Translations under genes and position numbers: made by a program
The notes under the pieces: generated by a model
The model's input: the letters and a program-made list of their open reading frames with translations, nothing else
Told to the model about the DNA's origin: nothing
Database searches by the model: none
Assembly (NCBI GenBank): GCA_030637065.1
Contig: DAOVVQ010000218.1
Location: forward strand, 1-6,610
Direction: 5' to 3'
Source: Planctomycetota bacterium
GTDB taxonomy: Bacteria > Planctomycetota > Phycisphaerae > Sedimentisphaerales > Anaerohalosphaeraceae
DNA length: 6,610 bases
Shown: positions 6,096 through 6,610 of the stretch, piece after piece
Position numbering within the stretch: the first letter of the stretch is position 1
How the letters are laid out: each line of letters starts with the position of its first letter

Positions 6096-6610
6096 TTAAA
6101 GACTCTTACGTCTCCTGAGCCAGCCGACAAAGCCTACACCGATGCTGCCGAGCAAAAGTGCACCGGGAGCGGGAATAACAACACCAGTTCGCAGATTATC
6201 AAGCTCATAGATGTTTTGCGAGGCAAGCGTATAGGGACTTCCTGCTTCACTCTCGTTATATTCGTCATTCCATAAATAATTGGCTTCGTCTTTTAACCCT
6301 CTGGTAGTTTCAAAAACGAGATCTCCTATATTTAAGGGATCAAGTTCGAAATTAATATAGCTATTCTGAAACGTTTCAAGGTCAAATGCAAATTCAACAA
6401 AAGATCGCCCCGTAATATCGTCGTGGCTATAGCGTGTCCACAGTACCTCATCTCCTGTATTTCCAGTTTTACCATCTGATTTGATTACATCCTCGTCGTA
6501 ACCATCAACAGTACCTTCATCGGGCACTGCGATGCCGCCGGGTCCACCGATATCACCATCGGTATCCTGCCAGCCATAAGTCGCTTTAGTGTTCCAACTG
6601 TCATAATCGC
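6096..6610 (-). CDS. PEP-CTERM sorting-domain protein, N-terminus missing
   Basis: The last 171 codons of a secreted protein whose start lies beyond the right edge; the frame is open to the window end, so the GTG at 6527 is not a credible start. The C-terminus is diagnostic: VIPAPG, then the hydrophobic stretch ALLLGSIGVGFVGW, then LRRRKSL. This is a PEP-CTERM signal of the variant common in Phycisphaerae. The family is exported by Sec, held by the helix, and processed by an exosortase near the Pro-x-Pro motif. The body before it is rich in Asp, Asn, Tyr, Gly and Glu and has alternating beta-like segments, as expected of an extracellular matrix or adhesive domain, but I cannot name a fold. 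GC is much lower than in the other genes (19 of 60 bases at 6301-6360, against 35 of 60 at 541-600). It ends in TAA, convergent with the membrane-protein gene. No exosortase gene is in the window. Confidence 0.88.
   Translation of the reverse strand, partial: DYDSWNTKATYGWQDTDGDIGGPGGIAVPDEGTVDGYDEDVIKSDGKTGNTGDEVLWTRYSHDDITGRSFVEFAFDLETFQNSYINFELDPLNIGDLVFETTRGLKDEANYLWNDEYNESEAGSPYTLASQNIYELDNLRTGVVIPAPGALLLGSIGVGFVGWLRRRKSL

Overview
This 6.6 kb window reads as chromosomal sequence from a planctomycete, most likely of the class Phycisphaerae. The strongest clue is the last gene, whose protein ends in a PEP-CTERM sorting tail of the Pro-Ala-Pro-Gly type, followed by a hydrophobic helix and an RRRK cluster. 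A long HEAT-repeat protein, many spaced hairpins and coding GC of about 58% in the first gene fit this. The lineage is an inference; there is no rRNA or other marker in the window.

Layout: (1) bases 1-1602, plus strand: the 3' part of a HEAT-repeat gene that begins before the window. (2) 1603-1810: a hairpin-rich spacer with a branched palindromic element (1645-1744) and a strong intrinsic terminator (1804-1826). (3) 4161 down to 1811, minus strand: a PfkB-family sugar kinase followed, 59 bases later, by a DUF4432 aldose-epimerase-like gene; these look like a two-gene sugar-processing operon. (4) 4168-4365: the divergent spacer, with a near-consensus sigma-70-type promoter reading rightwards (TTGACA, 17 bases, TACAAT). 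(5) 4366-6015, plus strand: a short Wza-like polysaccharide export lipoprotein and an unrecognised four-helix membrane protein with a cytoplasmic coiled coil, probably one transcript. (6) 6016-6095: a convergent spacer with a stem-loop. (7) 6096-6610, minus strand: the C-terminal part of a PEP-CTERM protein that runs off the right edge and has clearly lower GC.

How they may work together: PEP-CTERM/exosortase systems are known to co-occur with exopolysaccharide genes, so the export lipoprotein and the PEP-CTERM protein could serve the same extracellular matrix. The kinase/epimerase pair fits uptake and activation of a monosaccharide, but its substrate cannot be read from the sequence. There is no CRISPR array, transposase, phage gene, tRNA or rRNA. 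I see no clear new defence or mobile system. The least explained items are the palindromic element at 1645-1744 and the coiled-coil membrane protein paired with the export lipoprotein.
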